A DNA stretch of 64,000 nt from Streptomyces rugosispiralis (lineage in GTDB: Bacteria; Actinomycetota; Actinomycetes; Streptomycetales; Streptomycetaceae): the NCBI RefSeq assembly GCF_024505145.1, contig NZ_JANIAA010000002.1:248001-312000 (forward strand), given 5' to 3'. This document shows positions 16,994 to 26,131 of this stretch, piece by piece. The notes under the pieces were generated by a model. It had not been told where the DNA came from. It searched no databases and saw only the letters and a list, made by a program, of their open reading frames with translations. Every line of letters begins with the position of its first letter. The stretch's first letter is position 1. Position numbers and translations under genes: made by a program.

Positions 16994-18358
16994 ATGACCA
17001 GCACGACGCCACCGGCCCCGGCCATGACCCGCCCGTCCCGGTCGGCACCGCGCCCGCCCAGCCCCGTACCGGTGCTCGTACACCTGGTGATCTGGGGCGG
17101 GGCCGCCGCCGTCCTGGCGCTGTGGTGGAGCGACACCCCCTCGGTCGTCGGCGCCGCCGGCTGGCTGACCGGCGCGGGGCGGATCACCGGTCTGCTCGCC
17201 GGTTACGCCTGCGCGATCCTGTTGCTGCTGATGGCGCGCGTACCGCTGCTGGACCGGGCCATCGGCACCGACCGGCTGGCCCGCTGGCACGCGATGGGCG
17301 GCCGCTACGTGATCTCGCTGGCCTGCGCCCATGTCCTGCTGATCATCTGGGGATACGCGCTGGAATCGCGTACCGGCGTGGTGGACCAGACCACCACCCT
17401 GGTCCTCCACTACCCGGACCTGCTCAAGGGGACGATCGGCTTCTCGCTGTTCCTCGTCACCGCGATCGTCTCCGTGCGCGCCGTCCGCCGTCGCATCCCC
17501 TACGAGACCTGGCACCTTCTGCACTTCGGGACCTATCTCGCGGTCTTCCTGGCCTTCTGGCACCAGCTCTCCGACGGGGCCGACTTCACCGGAAACCGAC
17601 CCGCCCAGCTCGCCTGGTACACCCTCTACATCGCGGTGGCGGCGCTGCTGGCCTGGTACCGGTTCGCCGTCCCGGTGCGCCGGGCGCTGCGCCACCGGCT
17701 GTACGTCGCCGAGGTCCGGCCCGAGGCTCCGGGCGTCGTATCGGTGTACCTGTCGGGCAGCAGGCTGGCGGAGCTGCGCGCGGAGCCGGGCCAGTTCTTC
17801 CGGTGGCGGTTCCTGACCCGGGGCATGTGGTGGGCCGCCAATCCCTACTCCCTGTCGGCCGCTCCGCACCCGGAGTACTTGCGGATCACCGTCAAGGCGT
17901 CCGGCGGCCACAGCGCGGCCCTCGCCCATCTCCGGCCCGGCACCCGGGTACTCGCCGAAGGCCCGTACGGCGCCTTCACCGCACGCCGCCGCCGCACCCG
18001 CAAGACCCTCCTGCTGGGCGGCGGCGTCGGGATCACCCCGCTGCGGACCCTCTTCGAGACACTGCCCGGCGAGGTGGTCCTCGTCTACCGGGCCCGGCGC
18101 CCCGAGGACCTGGCCCTGCGCGGCGAACTCGACGCGCTCGCCGCCGCGCGCGGGGCGGCCGTCCATTACGTCGTGGACGAGCCCGCCGCCTACTCCTCCC
18201 CGCTGACCGCCGAGGCATTGCGCGGTCTGGTGCCCGATCTCGCCGAACGAGACGTCTACCTGTGCGGCCCACCGGGCATGACGGAGGCCGCGCTGTGCGC
18301 CCTGCGCGAGGCGGGGGTACCGCGCCGCCGTGTCCACCACGAGTCGTTCGCGTTCTGA
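16994..18358 (+). CDS. Ferric-reductase-like transmembrane flavoprotein (heme/FAD/NAD(P)H electron carrier)
   Basis: 454 residues. Residues about 25-215 form several transmembrane helices (VLVHLVIWGGAAAVLALWW, LLAGYACAILLLLMARVPLL, YVISLACAHVLLIIWGYAL, LLHFGTYLAVFLAFWHQL) with paired His suited to heme. Residues about 225-454 form an Fre-like reductase: NPYSLSAAP for flavin, LLLGGGVGITPLRTL for the nucleotide and YLCGPPGMTEA near the end. It should pass electrons from cytosolic NAD(P)H across the membrane. The next two genes encode an FMN-binding secreted protein and ApbE, so the acceptor is probably the covalently flavinylated protein. ATG 16994. Confidence 0.87.
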   Translation: MTSTTPPAPAMTRPSRSAPRPPSPVPVLVHLVIWGGAAAVLALWWSDTPSVVGAAGWLTGAGRITGLLAGYACAILLLLMARVPLLDRAIGTDRLARWHAMGGRYVISLACAHVLLIIWGYALESRTGVVDQTTTLVLHYPDLLKGTIGFSLFLVTAIVSVRAVRRRIPYETWHLLHFGTYLAVFLAFWHQLSDGADFTGNRPAQLAWYTLYIAVAALLAWYRFAVPVRRALRHRLYVAEVRPEAPGVVSVYLSGSRLAELRAEPGQFFRWRFLTRGMWWAANPYSLSAAPHPEYLRITVKASGGHSAALAHLRPGTRVLAEGPYGAFTARRRRTRKTLLLGGGVGITPLRTLFETLPGEVVLVYRARRPEDLALRGELDALAAARGAAVHYVVDEPAAYSSPLTAEALRGLVPDLAERDVYLCGPPGMTEAALCALREAGVPRRRVHHESFAF

Positions 18359-18392
18359 GTCCGATCCGCGCCGCGTCCGAAGGAGACCCACC

Positions 18393-18899
18393 GTGCGCAA
18401 GGCCACCGTGACCACCGTCTCGACCGTGGCAGGTGTGATCCTGCTGCTGTCGCTCAAACCCCACCAGAACCCGGCCCCGGACATGACGGCAGCGCCACCC
18501 CCCTCCGGGACACCGGAAGCGCCGGCGTCCCCCGCGCCGACCGGGCAGAAGCCCTCAAGCGCGCCGACCGGGCAGAAGCGCTCGAACGCGCCCACCGGGC
18601 AGAAGCCCTCGAACGTCGGCGCCTCCGGCACGTACACCGGCAGCGTGATCAATACCTCGTACGGACCGGTCCAGGTGTCCGTCACCCTCTCGAACGGCAG
18701 GATCACCGCCGTCAAGGCGCTCCGGACCCCGTTCGACCGCCCCCGCTCCCAGCAGATCGCCGCGGACGCCGTGCCCCGGCTCACCCAGGAGGCGCTGAGT
18801 GCCCAGAGCGCCCACATCGACGCCGTTTCCGGCGCCACCTACACCAGCGAGGGATACACCCGGTCCCTGCAGAGCGCACTGGACAAGGCCGGTGTCTGA
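18393..18899 (+). CDS. Secreted FMN-binding domain protein with flavinylation motif
   Basis: 168 residues from GTG 18393 (AAGGAG 7 bases upstream). Residues 1-20 form a membrane anchor or signal segment (TVSTVAGVILLLSL). Residues 48-74 are three 9-residue repeats of APTGQK plus PSS/RSN/PSN, a flexible tether. The FMN_bind domain fills 77-168 and ends with the motif D-x-x-S-G-A-T (Asp143, Thr149), the ApbE target in which Thr carries FMN through a phosphoester. It sits between an electron-donating membrane flavoprotein and ApbE, so it is the extracytoplasmic electron carrier. The terminal acceptor is not evident. Confidence 0.88.
   Translation: MRKATVTTVSTVAGVILLLSLKPHQNPAPDMTAAPPPSGTPEAPASPAPTGQKPSSAPTGQKRSNAPTGQKPSNVGASGTYTGSVINTSYGPVQVSVTLSNGRITAVKALRTPFDRPRSQQIAADAVPRLTQEALSAQSAHIDAVSGATYTSEGYTRSLQSALDKAGV
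18534..18614 (+). repeat. Three 27-bp tandem repeats encoding the FMN-protein tether
   Basis: Three consecutive 27-base units (about GCGCCGACCGGGCAGAAG plus 9 bases) encode the 9-residue APTGQK repeats between the anchor and the FMN domain. Copies differ at a few positions only, implying recent duplication. Copy number would set the reach of the flavin domain from the membrane. Confidence 0.85.
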
Positions 18900-19674
18900 G
18901 GCATCCGCCCCCGCGCGCGGAACGCGCCACGTCGAGCACGCCATGGGCACGGTGTTCTCCTTCGACCTCCGCGACCCGGCCACCCCGCCCGTCCGCCGGG
19001 CCCTGAAGGAGGCCGTGGCCTGGCTGCACCACGTGGACGAGGTCTTCTCGACCTACCGTCCGGACAGCGCGATCAGCCGCCTGGGCCGTGGCGAGCCGGT
19101 CCCGGAGCGGTGCGCGGCGGAGGTGGCCGAGGTGTTCGCGCTGTGCGAGGAGGTGGCGCACACCACCGGCGGCTGGTTCACCCACGCCCCCGGTGGCCGG
19201 CTCGACCCGTCCGGCTTGGTCAAGGGCTGGGCGGTCGAACGGGCGTCGCGGCTGCTGTACGAGGCAGGGGCTCACAACACCTGCGTCAACGGCGGCGGGG
19301 ACATCCAGCTGCGCGGCGAGGCCGCCCCCGGCACACCCTGGCGGATCGGCATCGCGCATCCCGCCCGCCCCGGGGCGCTGGCCGCCGTGGTCACCGGACG
19401 TGATCTGGCCGTCGCCACCTCGGGGACGGCCGAGCGCGGCGCGCACGTGGTGGACCCGCACACCGGTCGGCCCGCCACCGCCCTGGCCTCTCTCACGCTG
19501 ACCGGCCACAGCCTCACCCGGACCGACGCCTACGCCACGGCCGCGTTCGCCATGGGCGCCGCGGCCCGTGAGTGGGTCGAGGCGCTGGACGGCCATGAGG
19601 GGCTGGGGATCACCGCGGCGGGCGAGATCTGGCGCACGCCCCGCTTTCCCGGGGCCACCTGGGCAGAGCGGTGA
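18892..19674 (+). CDS. apbE: FAD:protein FMN transferase (ApbE)
   Basis: 260 residues. Diagnostic segments are RHVEHAMGTVFSFDLRD at the N-terminus, DEVFSTYRPDSAISRLG, DPSGLVKGWAVERA, NGGGDIQLRG, VATSGTAERGAHVVDP and TDAYATAAFAMG, matching Mg-dependent ApbE. It cleaves FAD and attaches FMN to the Thr of D-x-x-S-G-A-T motifs, here almost certainly that of the preceding gene. GTG 18892 overlaps the upstream stop by 8 bases; no separate ribosome site is needed if coupled. No signal peptide is obvious, so modification may be cytosolic before export, unlike the periplasmic enzymes of Gram-negatives. Confidence 0.9.
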   Translation: MSEASAPARGTRHVEHAMGTVFSFDLRDPATPPVRRALKEAVAWLHHVDEVFSTYRPDSAISRLGRGEPVPERCAAEVAEVFALCEEVAHTTGGWFTHAPGGRLDPSGLVKGWAVERASRLLYEAGAHNTCVNGGGDIQLRGEAAPGTPWRIGIAHPARPGALAAVVTGRDLAVATSGTAERGAHVVDPHTGRPATALASLTLTGHSLTRTDAYATAAFAMGAAAREWVEALDGHEGLGITAAGEIWRTPRFPGATWAER

Positions 19675-19688
19675 GGCCGTGCGGCCAC

Positions 19689-19703
19689 CCGGCCGACGGC
19701 CGG
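19689..19703. terminator. Small hairpin between convergent apbE and ATPase genes
   Basis: CCGGCC-GAC-GGCCGG forms a 6-bp stem with a 3-base loop in the 30-base gap between two converging genes. It could end either transcript, but the stem is short. Confidence 0.35.
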
Positions 19704-19704
19704 T

Positions 19705-22311
19705 TCAGCCATGGACCGGGCCGGGCGCCGAGCGGGCGCCGGGCGGCCGGGCGGGGAAGAGCCGTCTCTGCCCGCGCATGACGATGTGCCCCAGGCCGGA
19801 GAGCACACCGGCTATCGCGAGGTCGGCCGGTGGCAGTGGCTCCGTGCCCAGGAGGACGCGCAGGGGTGGGAGATAGACGCCCGCCGCTTGCAGGGCCAGG
19901 GCCGTACCCACGGCGAGCAGCAGGAACGGGTTGGCGAGGCTGCCCGGTCGGGCCCGGGAGCCCAGCGCGACGCCGAGCTGGGTGGCGCCCAGGATCAGGA
20001 ACATCATGGACTGCCAGGGGCGGCCCGTCTCGCGCGCCCAGACTCCGGCGGCCAGAGTGACAGCGGCGACAAAGACCCCAATGGCCAGGGTCCGCGGCCA
20101 GAGTCCGGCGCCCAGGACACTCTCCTCGGGCGGGCGCGGTGGGTGGCGCATCACCCCCGGCTCCACGGGTTCGGCTCCGAGCGCCACACCGGGGAGGCCG
20201 TGGGTGAGCAGGTTGATCCACAGGATCTGGGCGGGGAGCAGCGGCAGGGGCATGCCGAGGAACGGGCCGAGGAGCATGACCAGGATCTCCGCCGTTCCTC
20301 CGGCGAGGGCGTAGAGCAGGAACCGGCGCACGTTGGCGTAGTCACGGCGGCCTTCCTCGACGGCGGCCACGACGGTGGCCAGGTTGTCGTCGGCGAGCAC
20401 GAGGTCGGCCGCCTGGCGGGCCACCTCGGTGCCGCGCTGTCCCATGGCCACGCCGATGTCCGCGCGGCGCAGCGCGGGACCGTCGTTGACGCCGTCGCCG
20501 GTCATCGCCACCACATGGCCCGCCGCGCGCCACGCCTGGACGATGTCCAGCTTCTGGTCGGGCGTGGTCCGGGCGTAGACCCGCGAGGCGGTCAGCGGGC
20601 CCGCGGTGCCCTGACGGATGCGTTCGCCCGTGGTGACCTCGTCCTCCCGGGCATCGATGCCCGCACGCGCGGCCACCGCCCGTGCGGTGAGAGGGTGGTC
20701 GCCGGTGATGAGGACCGGGGTGATACCGGCCTCTTCACACGCTGTGATGGTGGCCCGGGAGGTATCGCGCGGCGGGTCGAGGATGCCGATCAGGCCGAGC
20801 AGCGAAAGCCCCGATTCCCAGGCGCCCGGACTCCGGAGTCGTGTCTCGTCGTGGTCGGCCCAGGCGAGGGCGAGGACCCGGTATCCGTCGCGGGCCAGGG
20901 ACTCGGCCCGGCCGGCGGCACGGGTCCGGGCGTCCGGGGGATCGGTGAGGACCGGCGGCCGGAGCATGACCTCGGGGGCTCCCTTGCACACGACCCGCAA
21001 TCCGCCGCCGGGCGCGCGGTGCACCGTCGTCATGCGCTTGCGTGCGCTGTCGAACGGGATCTCGTCGACCCGCGGCAGTTCGCGTTCCAGCGCGGCCCGG
21101 TCCAGGCCGAACCTGGCCCCCGCCGCGAGCAGGGCCGCCTCGGTGGGGTCGCCCATCGCACGCCACCGTCCGTCGCCGTCCGGGGGAGGCTCCAGCGCGG
21201 CGTCGTTGCACAGCATCGAGGCGCGGAGCAGCGCCGCCAGGTCCGGGGCGTCGCTCACGGTCACCAGGTGGCCGTCGCGTACGACGCGGCCTTCGGGCCC
21301 GTAACCGATGCCGCTGACGGTGGCCTCGCCCCGTGGCGTCCACAGCCGCTCCGCGGCCATCCGGCCCTCAGTCAGGGTGCCGGTCTTGTCGGTGGCGAGC
21401 ACCGTGACCGAGCCCAGGGTCTCCACCGCGGGCAGCCGCCGGACGATGGCGTGTCGCTCGGCCATCCGCCGTGCCCCGAGGGCCAGGGCGAGAGTGACCA
21501 CGGCGGGCAGGGACTCGGGTACGGCCGCGACGGCGAGGCTGATCGCGGCCACGACCATCAGCTCGACCGGCTGCCCGCGGACCAGCCCCAAGGCGAGCAC
21601 CACGGCGCACAGCGCGACGGTGACGGCCGCCAGCACCCTGCCGAACCGAGCCAGTCGGCGCTGCAGCGGGGTCAGTCCGGGCGCGGTTCCCATCAGCGCG
21701 GCGATCCGGCCGAGCGCGCTGTCCGGGCCGGTGCCGGTGACCTGGACCCGTCCGCGGCCGCGGACGGCCACCGTGCCCGCCGACACCGTGGACGGCGGCC
21801 GGTCCGCCCCGGCCGTCTTCTCCACCGGGACGGATTCGCCCGTCAGCGCCGACTCGTCGACCAGGAGCAGGGCCGCGTCGACGACCTCACCGTCGGCCGG
21901 CACGATGTCCCCCTCGCCCAGCAGGACCAGGTCTCCCGGTACGACGTCGGCGGCCGGTACGGAACACTCCGCGCCGTCGCGTACCACCCGGGCGGTGGGT
22001 GCGCTGAGGGCCGTCAGGGCGGCCACCGCCCGTTCCGCCCGTACCTCCTGGAAGACTCCGGCCACGGTGTTCACGGTGATGACGAGCAGGATCACCGAGG
22101 CGTCCGGCAGGTCTCTTGTGGTCAGGGTCAGCACGGCGGCCACGAGCAACACCACGATCAGTGGGTCGCGCAACTGCTGCAGCACACGGCGCCACACCGG
22201 AGTGGGCCGCTCCCGGGCGACGACATTGGCCCCGTACTCCGCCAGCCGCCGCGCCGCCTCCTCCCGCGACAGGCCCGCGGCGAAGGGCTCGGCGGGGCGA
22301 GGGGACGGCAT
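19705..22311 (-). CDS. P2-type cation-transporting ATPase (Ca2+/CtpF-like)
   Basis: 868 residues. Motifs in order: cation ATPase N-terminal domain (GLSREEAARRLAEYGAN), transmembrane helices from about 48, actuator TGES at 157-160, PESLPA in helix 4 (265-270), phosphorylation Asp308 in DKTGTLTEGR, nucleotide-binding domain, MTGDGVNDGPALRRADIGVAM and a C-terminal helix bundle (LPAQILWINLLTHG). This fits Ca2+ or related P2 ATPases such as mycobacterial CtpF, a DosR-regulon member. ATG 22311 is preferred; ATG 22401 is in frame but would overlap a palindromic site in the divergent promoter. Divergent to a universal stress protein. Confidence 0.88.
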   Translation of the reverse strand: MPSPRPAEPFAAGLSREEAARRLAEYGANVVARERPTPVWRRVLQQLRDPLIVVLLVAAVLTLTTRDLPDASVILLVITVNTVAGVFQEVRAERAVAALTALSAPTARVVRDGAECSVPAADVVPGDLVLLGEGDIVPADGEVVDAALLLVDESALTGESVPVEKTAGADRPPSTVSAGTVAVRGRGRVQVTGTGPDSALGRIAALMGTAPGLTPLQRRLARFGRVLAAVTVALCAVVLALGLVRGQPVELMVVAAISLAVAAVPESLPAVVTLALALGARRMAERHAIVRRLPAVETLGSVTVLATDKTGTLTEGRMAAERLWTPRGEATVSGIGYGPEGRVVRDGHLVTVSDAPDLAALLRASMLCNDAALEPPPDGDGRWRAMGDPTEAALLAAGARFGLDRAALERELPRVDEIPFDSARKRMTTVHRAPGGGLRVVCKGAPEVMLRPPVLTDPPDARTRAAGRAESLARDGYRVLALAWADHDETRLRSPGAWESGLSLLGLIGILDPPRDTSRATITACEEAGITPVLITGDHPLTARAVAARAGIDAREDEVTTGERIRQGTAGPLTASRVYARTTPDQKLDIVQAWRAAGHVVAMTGDGVNDGPALRRADIGVAMGQRGTEVARQAADLVLADDNLATVVAAVEEGRRDYANVRRFLLYALAGGTAEILVMLLGPFLGMPLPLLPAQILWINLLTHGLPGVALGAEPVEPGVMRHPPRPPEESVLGAGLWPRTLAIGVFVAAVTLAAGVWARETGRPWQSMMFLILGATQLGVALGSRARPGSLANPFLLLAVGTALALQAAGVYLPPLRVLLGTEPLPPADLAIAGVLSGLGHIVMRGQRRLFPARPPGARSAPGPVHG

Positions 22312-22400
22312 GTCTTCATCGTGTGGCCGATGTTCCCGGATCGCATCCGGCGCCCCGGGACCGGCGACGGGGCCCGAATCGAAGCCGGTCACCTCCGCCA

Positions 22401-22420
22401 TCGGAACCGATCGGTCCAAG
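22401..22420. promoter_or_regulatory. Dyad in the divergent ATPase/USP promoter
   Basis: TCGGAACCGATCGGTCCAAG contains the perfect 10-bp palindrome ACCGATCGGT (22406-22415), extended imperfectly as GGAACC ... GGTCC. It lies 90 bases upstream of the ATPase start and 82 bases upstream of the USP start. It is GGNACC/GGTNCC-like, reminiscent of DosR-type boxes, but the match is partial. Confidence 0.45.
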
Positions 22421-22501
22421 CCAGGAAGCGGGGCGGTGTGTCCGTGCTCACGGGGTACCCCACACGCGGACGAGTCGACCGCAGGAAAGGCGGTGGGGAC
22501 G

Positions 22502-23380
22502 ATGGCGCTCCCGCTGGTCGTGGGTGTCGATGGATCGGAGTCCAGCCTGCAGGCCGTGGACTGGGCCGTGGACGAGGCGGCACGCCATGAACTGCCCTTG
22601 CACCTGGTCAATGCCTCCCGATGGGAACGGTACGAGGGACACCTGCCCTCGTTCGGCACCGACCGTTCCACCGGGGATGTGGCGGCCGAGAACATCGTCG
22701 CCGCCTGCGCGGAACGTGCGACGTTGCGCAACCCCGGCGTGAAGGTGTCCGCCGAGGCCCTGGCCGAGGACACCGTGATGGCGCTGCTGGAGCAGAGCCG
22801 TGAGGCGTTCGCCGTGGTCACGGGGTCCCGTGGCAGGGGCGCGATCGCGGGGACGCTGCTGGGGTCGGTCAGCCTGGCGGTGGCGGCGCGTGCCGTCTCC
22901 CCGGTGGCCGTGGTCCGGGGCGGGGAGAGGAACCGCGCGGGTGCCCTCCGGCGCGTGGTCCTCGCGGTCGGCGACCTGGTGGAGGGATCGGCGGCCGTCC
23001 GGTTCGCCTTCCGCGAGGCGCGGGCGCGGGAGGCCGCACTGCACGTCGTACGCTCCTGGCGGCGACCCGCGCACCCCCACGCGGGCCAGTCGCCGCTGGA
23101 GCGTGAGACGAGCGACCTGATCTACGAGGAGCAGGCGGCGGGCGTCCTCAGCGAGGTGCTGGACCAGGTCGAGCGCGAGCACGACGACATCACGGTCCAT
23201 CGCGAAGTCGTCGAAGGACCGGCGCACCGGGTCCTGCTGGACGTGTCGGAGCAGGCCGATCTGCTGGTCGTCGGCGCTCTCCGCAGTCGTGATCACACCG
23301 GGTTGCAGCTCGGCCGGGTCAGCCACGCCGTACTCCACCGCTCCGCATGCCCGGTCGTGATCGTGCCGCAGCAGGTGTGA
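22502..23380 (+). CDS. Universal stress protein, two tandem UspA domains
   Basis: 292 residues with two UspA domains. The first begins LPLVVGVDGSESSLQAVDWA and ends GSRGRGAIAGTLLGSVS with AVVRG; the second begins RRVVLAVGD and ends VVGALRSRDHTGLQLGRVS with PVVIVP. The G-2-x-G-9-x-G-S/T-type ATP-binding pattern is complete in the first domain and looser in the second. ATG 22502 is preceded by AGGAAAGG and GGGGAC. Tandem-domain USPs of this size are abundant in dormancy regulons of actinobacteria. Divergent from the P-type ATPase. Confidence 0.88.
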   Translation: MALPLVVGVDGSESSLQAVDWAVDEAARHELPLHLVNASRWERYEGHLPSFGTDRSTGDVAAENIVAACAERATLRNPGVKVSAEALAEDTVMALLEQSREAFAVVTGSRGRGAIAGTLLGSVSLAVAARAVSPVAVVRGGERNRAGALRRVVLAVGDLVEGSAAVRFAFREARAREAALHVVRSWRRPAHPHAGQSPLERETSDLIYEEQAAGVLSEVLDQVEREHDDITVHREVVEGPAHRVLLDVSEQADLLVVGALRSRDHTGLQLGRVSHAVLHRSACPVVIVPQQV

Positions 23381-23401
23381 GCGGGCACGACGCGGGCGGA
23401 C

Positions 23402-26131
23402 TCAGGCCCGCCACCGCCGGGCGGCGCGCAGCCGCCGCAGGTAGGGATCGTGCGCATGGCGTGGCAGGACGCGCAACCGGACGTCCAGGGCGACGACTCC
23501 GTCGGGCCGGGCCACCACCGGATTGAGGTCGGTCTCGGCGAGCTGAGGCAGGTCACAGGCCATCCGGGACAGCCTCAGCAGCAACTGTTCCAGCCCCTCC
23601 AGATCCACCGGCCCGCCACCCCGGTAGCCGAAGAGCAATGGGGCACAGCGCGGGGCGGTGAGGAGGCTGTGCACATCGCGGTCGGTGAGCGGGGCGAGCC
23701 TGGCGGCGTGGTCGGCGAGGAGTTCGGTGGTGGTGCCGCCGAGGCCGAAGAGCACCAGGGGGCCGAACACCTCGTCCTGCACGACCCCCGCGAACAACTC
23801 CACGCCTCGGCGCGCCATGGGCTGGAGGAACGCACCGGCCATCCGGTCCCCGAAGCGTTCCCGCAGGTCCCGGTAGGCGTGGCGCACCTGGTCCGGTCCC
23901 TCCAGGTCGAGCCGCAGCGCTCCCAGGTCACTCTTGTGCACCAGTCCGGGCCAGTACGCCTTGACGGCCACCCGGCCGCGTTCGTCCCCTGCCAGTTGCC
24001 GTGCGGCGGCCACGGCGGTGTCCTCGTCCTCGGCCCAGGCCCAGGGCAGCTGGGGGATCCGGTAGCGGTCGAGCAGGGCCGCGCAGCCACGGGGGTCGGG
24101 CCATCCCCCGTCGGGGTGACGAGTGAGGAAGTCCGCCACGATGGCCGTGGCACCCGTGGGATCGATGCCCGACAGCGGTGGCACGCTGCCCGGCGGTTCG
24201 GCGCGCCATCGCGCGTAGCGGGCGGCATGGGCCAGTGCACGCGCCGCCGACTGAGGCTCGGAGTAGGCGGGGATGGGACGGTCGTCGGCGCTCGGGAGGA
24301 GCCGTACGGGGGCCTCCTGGTCGAGGAGGACCGCGGCCACCGGCCGGGGGCGGCGGCCCGGTGCGCCGGTGAGGGCCAGCAGCGGGTCGTCCCGCGTTCC
24401 GGTGGCCAGGGCGGTGGGCACGAGGACCACCAGCACGGCGTCCACGGTTCCGTATGCCGCCAGCCGGTCCACACAAGAACGCATCCTGTCGGCGGTGACG
24501 GCGGCCGTAGTGTCCACAGGATTGCCGGTGGCGGCACCGGGCGGCAGGGCCGCCCGCAGTTCACCGGCCGGACCGGGGGCCAGCGCGGGGACGGTGAGTC
24601 CCGCGTCGGCGCAGGCATCGGCGGCGAGTACACCCGCGCCTCCCGCGTTGCTCACCACCGCGACCCGGCTGCCCGCGGGCAGCGGCTGGGCGTGCAACAG
24701 GGCCGTGATGTCGACCAGTTCGGCGATGCTCCGGGTGGCGATGATGCCCGCCTGGGTGAACAGGGCACGGCGGGTCATGGTGGGCGTGGCCGCGGCGGCG
24801 GTGTGCGAGGCGGCGGCGCGCCGTCCGGCCTCCGAGCGGCCCGCGTCCACGGTGAGCACGGGCATGGTGCGGGCGACGCGGCGCGCGGTGCGGGAGAAGG
24901 CCCGTGGATTGCCGAAGGACTCCAGGTGGAGCACGGCGAGCCGGGTGCGCGGGTCCGCCTCCCACCACTGGAGCATGTCGTTGCCGCTGACGTCGTACTT
25001 GTCGCCCAGCGACACGAAGCCGGACACGCCGACGCCGAGTCGGCCGAACCGCTCGAGCAGGGCGATGCCGACCCCTCCGGACTGCACGGCGACCCCCGCG
25101 CACCCCGGCAGCGGGGGATGCGCGGCGAACGTGGCGTTCAGCCGCGCCTCGTCGGCCGTCTCGGCGATCCCCAGGCAGTTGGGGCCCACCAGCCGCATCC
25201 CGTGGCGTCGGCAGCAGGTGAACAGCGCCTCCGCCTGGGCGGTGTCGAGCCCCGCCGTCAGGACGACCAGCGCCCGCACACCCGCCCTACCGCACTCCCC
25301 GGCGACGTCGGCCACGGCGGGCGCCGGTACGGCGAGCACGACGAGATCCGGTACGCGGGGGAGGTCCGCCACGGAGGGGAACGCCGGTGTCCCCTCGATG
25401 ACCCGGGCGTGCGGGTTGACCGCGTACAGCGCCCCGGTGAAGCCCCCCGACCGCAGATTGCCCAGCACGGCCCGCCCGACCGATCCGGGCCGCCGGCCCG
25501 CCCCCGCGACGGCCACCGAGCGTGGCCTCAGCAGTGGCCGAAGGCTGGCCACGTCGGCGATCCGGCCCCGTCGGTCCACCGCCGCCAGATAGTGCTCGTC
25601 CTCCTCCAGGTGCACGGTGCAGTGGACGTCGGTTCCGTCGAAGTGGCGGGAGGTGCGCAGCCCCAGATCGGCGAAGACCTTCAGGACCTCGTGGTTCTCG
25701 GCGAGCGCTTCGGCGGTGAAGCCGGAGATGCCCGCCTCCCGGGCCGAGTGGACCAGGTGTTCCAGCAGCAGTGTGCCGATGCCCTGCCTGTGGCGGCCCT
25801 CGGCGACGGCCAGGGCGATGTCGGCGGACACCGGTCCGCCGGAGGCCACGGGCAGCGTGGTGTACTCGGCCACCCCGACCACCCGGCCGTCCGCCAGCGC
25901 GAGGAGCGCACGGTAACCGGCGTGTCCCGGCGCGCAGATGCGTTCCGCCGCCTCCTGCGCGTAGCGCGGGTTGACGGCGAAGAACCGCAGCCGCATGGCC
26001 TCGGGAGACATCTCCTGATGCATGCGCAGGACCTCGTCCCGGTCCCGTGGTCGCGCGGGGCGTATCTCGACGGTGGAGCCGTCGGCGAGCAGGGCGTGGA
26101 CGCTGTCGGGGCGGGATGTGGTGTCCGTCAT
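23402..26131 (-). CDS. GNAT acetyltransferase fused to NDP-forming acyl-CoA synthetase (Pat-like)
   Basis: 909 residues. Domain order: GNAT at about 1-180 (IRPARPRDRDEVLRMHQ, acetyl-CoA loop RHRQGIGTLLLEHLV); CoA-binding domain (SVAVAGAGRRPGSVGRAVL, AVNPHA); succinyl-CoA-ligase-like flavodoxin domain (AVQSGGVGIALLERF, SLGDKYDVSGND, SHTAAAATP carrying the family His); and a C-terminal ATP-grasp domain from about 690 (VAVKAYWPGLVHKSDLGAL, GVELFAGVVQDEVFGPLV, LAETDLNPVV). This N-terminal GNAT order is that reported for Streptomyces PatA protein lysine acetyltransferases. It may acetylate metabolic enzymes such as acyl-CoA synthetases. The start overlaps the PPK2 stop (ATGA); last gene of a four-gene operon. 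Confidence 0.86.
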   Translation of the reverse strand: MTDTTSRPDSVHALLADGSTVEIRPARPRDRDEVLRMHQEMSPEAMRLRFFAVNPRYAQEAAERICAPGHAGYRALLALADGRVVGVAEYTTLPVASGGPVSADIALAVAEGRHRQGIGTLLLEHLVHSAREAGISGFTAEALAENHEVLKVFADLGLRTSRHFDGTDVHCTVHLEEDEHYLAAVDRRGRIADVASLRPLLRPRSVAVAGAGRRPGSVGRAVLGNLRSGGFTGALYAVNPHARVIEGTPAFPSVADLPRVPDLVVLAVPAPAVADVAGECGRAGVRALVVLTAGLDTAQAEALFTCCRRHGMRLVGPNCLGIAETADEARLNATFAAHPPLPGCAGVAVQSGGVGIALLERFGRLGVGVSGFVSLGDKYDVSGNDMLQWWEADPRTRLAVLHLESFGNPRAFSRTARRVARTMPVLTVDAGRSEAGRRAAASHTAAAATPTMTRRALFTQAGIIATRSIAELVDITALLHAQPLPAGSRVAVVSNAGGAGVLAADACADAGLTVPALAPGPAGELRAALPPGAATGNPVDTTAAVTADRMRSCVDRLAAYGTVDAVLVVLVPTALATGTRDDPLLALTGAPGRRPRPVAAVLLDQEAPVRLLPSADDRPIPAYSEPQSAARALAHAARYARWRAEPPGSVPPLSGIDPTGATAIVADFLTRHPDGGWPDPRGCAALLDRYRIPQLPWAWAEDEDTAVAAARQLAGDERGRVAVKAYWPGLVHKSDLGALRLDLEGPDQVRHAYRDLRERFGDRMAGAFLQPMARRGVELFAGVVQDEVFGPLVLFGLGGTTTELLADHAARLAPLTDRDVHSLLTAPRCAPLLFGYRGGGPVDLEGLEQLLLRLSRMACDLPQLAETDLNPVVARPDGVVALDVRLRVLPRHAHDPYLRRLRAARRWRA

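Noticed and set aside
22312..22401. N-terminal extension of the P-type ATPase to ATG 22401 (or beyond to 22821)
   Set aside because: The extension is not homologous to the family, lacks a ribosome site and would overlap the divergent promoter dyad and, further up, the USP gene.
19711..22590. Very long open frame (over 950 codons) antisense to the P-type ATPase gene
   Set aside because: It is the antisense shadow of a GC-rich gene; the translation is low-complexity Gly/Arg/Gln-rich and has no recognisable family, whereas the opposite strand carries all P-type ATPase motifs.
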